This document shows, piece by piece, positions 31,952 to 35,016 of a DNA stretch of 35,016 bases. Source of the stretch: Heliocybe sulcata (Eukaryota > Basidiomycota > Agaricomycetes > Gloeophyllales > Gloeophyllaceae); contig ML213506.1 in NCBI GenBank assembly GCA_004369045.1, forward strand, positions 1,292,623 to 1,327,638, in the 5' to 3' direction. Made by a program: the position numbers and the translations under genes. Position 1 is the first letter of the stretch, and each line of letters begins with the position of its first letter. Below the pieces are notes generated by a model. That model saw nothing but the letters and a program-made list of their open reading frames with translations, did not search any database and had not been told where the DNA came from.

Positions 31952-32011
31952 TGCTGCTGCTTTCTCAGAAAGTGACAGAAAGCAGAAACCGCAGTCAGAA
32001 CTGTGGGTCCC
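31952..32011 (-). repeat. Harbinger right terminal inverted repeat (60 bp)
   Basis: Reverse complement starts GGGACCCACAGTTCTGACTG. It differs from the left repeat by four transitions and keeps the internal GCTTTCT/AGAAAGC-like palindrome except for one base in the spacer. Confidence 0.9.
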
Positions 32012-32013
32012 TA

Positions 32014-32557
32014 TTAGAGGGTTGAAGGCAGCAGCTGTACTCTTACATGATATTCTTCATGTTCCTCAGCTTGGGTCCAATCTATTTTCTGTTTACCATC
32101 TTACCAAGGCCAAGGGCTATCGCTGTGAGATCCAGGGTGCTTCTGCCATGTTCTATCTCAATGACAAGCTGGTCTTCACTGCATCTGTCAATGATTGCAA
32201 CACCAGGTACTTGGATGGCTGTACCCTGGTTGGCGCATTGCACGACACTTCACTAGCAGATGCTGCACTGCTCGACTTAGCACTTTGGCACCATTGATTG
32301 TCTCATGTGAATTATGACTATGTCCAGCGCATGAAGGACAAACAGCTTGTCCAAGGCCTCACCATCCGCTCTTCTGCTGCTCCAGATCCCATCTGTGAAC
32401 CATGCATTGCTGGTAAGCAGCACCATCATGACATTCCACACCATGCCACATGCCCTTCCTCTCCGCTCGACCTTGTTGTCTCTGATCTCAAAGGTCCACT
32501 GCCCGTCGCATCATACGAAGGTTTCCGCTACTGGATTACCTTCATCAATACTAATAC
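32014..32557 (+). pseudogene. Old copia element, piece 3: pre-integrase and integrase N-terminus
   Basis: Continues the protease frame: RGLKAAAVLLHDILHVPQLG ... NDKLVFTASV ... LALWHH, a TGA (32295-32297), then LSHVNYDYVQRMKDKQL, CEPCIAGKQHHHDIPHH and VVSDLKGPLPVASYEGF. It ends at WITFIN (32557) against a copia LTR. The stop replaces the second Arg of the HRRLSH motif seen intact in the younger copy. Most differences from the younger copy are CpG to TpG or CpA. Confidence 0.9.
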
Positions 32558-32926
32558 TATTAAGCTGGGAAGCCTACAGGGAAGCCTGAGTCAAGCTCTA
32601 TTAAGTTGGATAAATACATGACATGCAAAAGACATACCTGAGTCAAGCTCTATTGAGTTGGATGAAGAAGAGAGCTTGACTCAGCACCGTTTTCGCTCTT
32701 TGCAGAGCATGGGAAGTGGCTTGGAACTGTATAGATGAAATAGGAAAATGAGAAAGAAAGCATAGCTAAGAGGTCCAAGTCAAAACAGGTAAGCAACAGT
32801 CGTATGGTGTAGTGGTAAGAGCACCTACCTGCAGCCTGGAGGCTGCAGGTTCAATCCCAGGCAAGAGCACATTTTGTTTTGCTCTAGTCTTGAGTGTTGC
32901 TGACCTTGTAGGCACAAATGCTGACA
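32558..32926 (-). repeat. Lone copia LTR (369 bp)
   Basis: Same LTR family as at 21587 and 26738, including the 52-bp duplication, but lacking ~17 bp near its inner end (AGCCTACAGGG instead of a longer GGAGGTCT...). No target duplication is seen: the left flank is old copia integrase and the right flank is a Plavaka remnant. It may come from recombination between elements rather than simple solo-LTR formation. Confidence 0.85.
32805..32858 (+). other. tRNA-like cassette (copy 3)
   Basis: Box A, hairpin (32827-32850) and box B (32848-32858) are identical to copies 1 and 2. The next base after the box changes CCCGGG to CCCAGG. Confidence 0.6.
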
Positions 32927-34478
32927 ATAAAGGCCTAAATCCTTGTCCTTGCAGCTATTTTGCCAGCGAAAATGCTCAAACGATTGTACCAAGGCAATCG
33001 GATAGGCTTTGCCTTGGATGGTGCAGGAAAAGAGGTGAAGCAGCTGGGCAAAGAATGGCAGTAAGGTAGTCTGTTTGCCTCCGCCAATTGACCAGTGACT
33101 CATAGTGGACTTTGACAAATTAGTATTTGGTAATCTGGTATTCATTAGGAGGTATATTTATAGTTTCTTGCCTTAAATTGACTGACCTGCTGATCCTTGT
33201 TAAGGCGGATCCATGTGTTATCAGGCAGTTGAATGCCAGCATCTTGAAGACCCTTACTGAAGAAAATTGCCCAGTTTAATCCTGAATGAGGCAAAGGCAC
33301 CATCATTCTGATGTTGTTGCTCCATGTCCGCCAGTGAAATTATGCCTCACTTTGAGCCAAGATAAACATTCTTCACTTCCCCAATGAGCTCACTGGTCTT
33401 CTCATTTTGTAGGTCCTCATCAGAAGGTTTGTTCACTTCAATCCAGTAATCCATGTCCTGTCGGATGTATGATGCAGTAGATCCTGTGCAGAATCTAGTA
33501 ACAATGTATAGATATGCCATTCATATAGTCAATAGTGGAGATTAGACAGACCTGATCACCAACATTCTTTTTGTTAGTAAGTAGATAATATTCCTTCAGG
33601 GGCTGATGCACCTTTTCATTTGGCTTGGTATTGCTATTGCAGCTGGCACCCTTAGCAAGGAAGTCATCAAAGGCATGGGTTCCACTATGTCCCTTGATGT
33701 AGTTGAAATTTGCTTTGGCAATATCAGCATCTTCAGTTGGAATATCCTGATATGACTTATGCAAGTGATATATTTATAAGTTACTTAGATCAGCAAGATA
33801 TATACCTTGATCTGCTGCTAAAAATTCTGCCATGCCACAGGCCAGCTGCCAGAGTCTTGGTTGTTTGAACTTCCAGACCAATATACATAACAAATTCCAG
33901 ATAACTCTGGGTTGCACATAGCAGCTTGTAGCCTTTTGCATCTTCTTCAGTCAAGATATTGTGAGTTGCATAAATAATAAGCTATAATGGGTGCATGGGT
34001 TACTTAGCAATGATATGTACAAGGAAAATACAATTTGAAATACCTTTGAGATATCTTCATATTTGCTATCATTAGTGAATGTCATACCCATAACATTATC
34101 CCAATGGTTTAGATTATGCCATTGTGGCATTTCCAACATTCTCAAGAATATTGCTGAGCCTGATACTATCCAAGAACAATAGAGAAACTTACTGCTGGTC
34201 TGCCTGCCTCAATGCACTGCATCCACATTTCTGCACATGAAGTTGTATCTGCGGCCAAAGATGGTCTGAGAAGTTACCTCCATGGTTGACATGCAAGTGA
34301 TCCAGTGATAGGGCTCTATAGCAATCTGAATGACATGGATGGAGAAATGCATTCTGTGTGCAATGTGATAAAATATATGAGGTTAGAACAGAAGATATGA
34401 CTGACCTCAACCAGGCAAAGCCCCTTTGCTTTCAGGACTTTCTCCTTTGATGCAGAATCCATTTTTGAGACATCCCGC
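32927..34478 (-). pseudogene. Plavaka-type transposase, C-terminal part (degraded)
   Basis: Minus-strand pieces appear in family order. LKAKGLCLVE (about 34410) leads, after an intron, to SDCYRALSLDHLHVNHGG and FSDHLWPQIQLHV (34330-34230). Then come NLNHWDNVMGMTFTNDSKYEDI, a VMYIGLEVQTTKTL-like stretch, ADIAKANFNYIKGHSGTHAF, AKGASCNSNTKPNEKVHQPLK and TNKKNVGDQ (33710-33552). A 57-nt intron (33495-33551) follows, then ASYIRQDMDYWIEVNKPSDED (shifted one base), then AQLLHLFSCT and IALVQSFEHF ... KDKDLGLY. Stops and shifts are frequent. It is cut on one side by the copia LTR and on the other by an LTR-like unit. It is probably a different element from the N-terminal remnant at 7954-8999, since the strands and surroundings differ. 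Confidence 0.65.
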
Positions 34479-35016
34479 TGATACGCCTCTACGTGGCTCT
34501 GGTCTCTGAAAACGCATTTTCAGGCTATTTGCGCAGATTTCCACGCTCTGTGCGAGAGTGAGCATATCTGCAGTGTCACGCTACGAGCAAAACTCGAGTT
34601 TCTATGGACTTTTCACTATTTCTGGCAATTCCTGACGACTCTCTGATCTCATTCGACAACTGCTCTGCTGCATTACGTGAGTGCGCATGCTCATCTCAAC
34701 CATCACGGCGGTGTGGCAATACCCTCCCAATAGCGGCGGTGTTGCACGGCGGTGCTGCGCTGCCCCGGAGGTACCTTTGCATGTGCTGTCCATCAAGTTT
34801 CGAGTCAATTCCGAGGCTGTGTGTGCCTTGCGGGCACCGGCGCGGCCTCCACACGGCCCATCAGCGCTTTTTGATGCGGCGCTGTGCGCGTTCCCACGCT
34901 CCTTTTGGTATGTGCCCACCCTTGCACATGGTCACTGTAGTGTACGGAGAGTGTTCCCCTTGTCTGAGGTTTGTGATAGATTGTTTTTCAGGAGTAGTTT
35001 CACTTTGTTAGCATAT
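34479..35016 (+). mobile_element. LTR-like unit, subfamily C (runs off the window)
   Basis: Starts TGATACGCCTCTACGTGG, preceded by CCGC (34475-34478). The visible 538 bp match the reverse complement of 28093-28630 closely. The 3' part lies outside the window. Confidence 0.8.

Larger units (their letters stand above)
27287..32013. mobile_element. PIF/Harbinger DNA transposon with 60-bp TIRs, nested in the old copia
   Basis: Ends 27287-27346 and 31952-32011 are inverted repeats differing at four positions, all transitions. TTA flanks both sides (27284-27286 and 32014-32016), the 3-bp target duplication typical of the superfamily; an extra TA lies between the right end and its TTA. It encodes the two hallmark genes, a SANT/Myb-like protein (plus) and a DDE transposase (minus), in convergent orientation. 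Later insertions are an LTR-like unit (27548-28630) and an AT-rich CACTAGTG arm (29483-30249). Confidence 0.9.

Noticed and set aside
21587-32926. A SINE family with three ~340-bp copies
   Set aside because: Two copies flank a gag-pol gene, adjoin its polypurine tract and primer site, and share a 5-bp target duplication, so they are LTRs.

Overview
The window is a fungal transposon graveyard, most likely from a mushroom-forming basidiomycete (Agaricomycetes). The evidence is the combination of KDZ and Plavaka transposases, a PIF/Harbinger element with a SANT/Myb-like partner gene, and a Ty1/copia element, together with 50-60 nt GT..AG introns. There are no bacterial features. I see no intact host housekeeping gene. 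Almost every coding segment belongs to a mobile element or to a gene broken by one, and nearly all carry stops, frameshifts or truncations. The species cannot be named from what is here.

Layout. 1-276 is the end of an AT-rich element with the palindromic terminus CACTAGTG. 1356-3938 is a 2.6 kb inverted repeat of two LTR-like units. A third unit (3939-4792) and a 606-bp non-autonomous element (4793-5398) follow. 5399-7634 is a SWIM zinc-finger gene split by a complete LTR-like unit (5543-7054). 7954-8999 is the N-terminal half of a Plavaka-type transposase. 9177-12431 (minus) is a basidiomycete gene of unknown function, split by another LTR-like unit (10505-11859). 13125-21125 is an ~8 kb KDZ-transposase element with AT-rich subterminal arrays and a second, minus-strand gene.

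21126-32557 is a nest inside one old copia element (plus strand), which survives as three collinear pieces: gag, protease, and pre-integrase/integrase. The gap between pieces 1 and 2 is a younger, nearly complete copia element on the minus strand (21587-27123). It has LTRs, a polypurine tract, a primer site matching the 5' half of initiator tRNA-Met, and a 5-bp duplication. The gap between pieces 2 and 3 is a PIF/Harbinger element (27287-32013) with 60-bp terminal inverted repeats. That element has itself been hit by an LTR-like unit (27548-28630) and by an AT-rich CACTAGTG arm (29483-about 30249). A lone copia LTR (32558-32926), the C-terminal half of a Plavaka transposase (minus) and another LTR-like unit cut by the window edge close the window.

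Three things stand out. (1) A heterogeneous family of 1.1-1.5 kb units runs TGATAYG...TCA, makes 4-bp target duplications, and has a conserved 3' hairpin with a compensatory base change; no internal domain is seen anywhere. (2) The copia LTRs carry a nearly invariant tRNA-like cassette with box A, box B and a perfect 10-bp hairpin. (3) Removing two of the LTR-like units with one target copy each re-opens two host or element reading frames exactly. Differences between the two copia copies are dominated by CpG to TpG/CpA changes, which points to methylation- or RIP-type decay.
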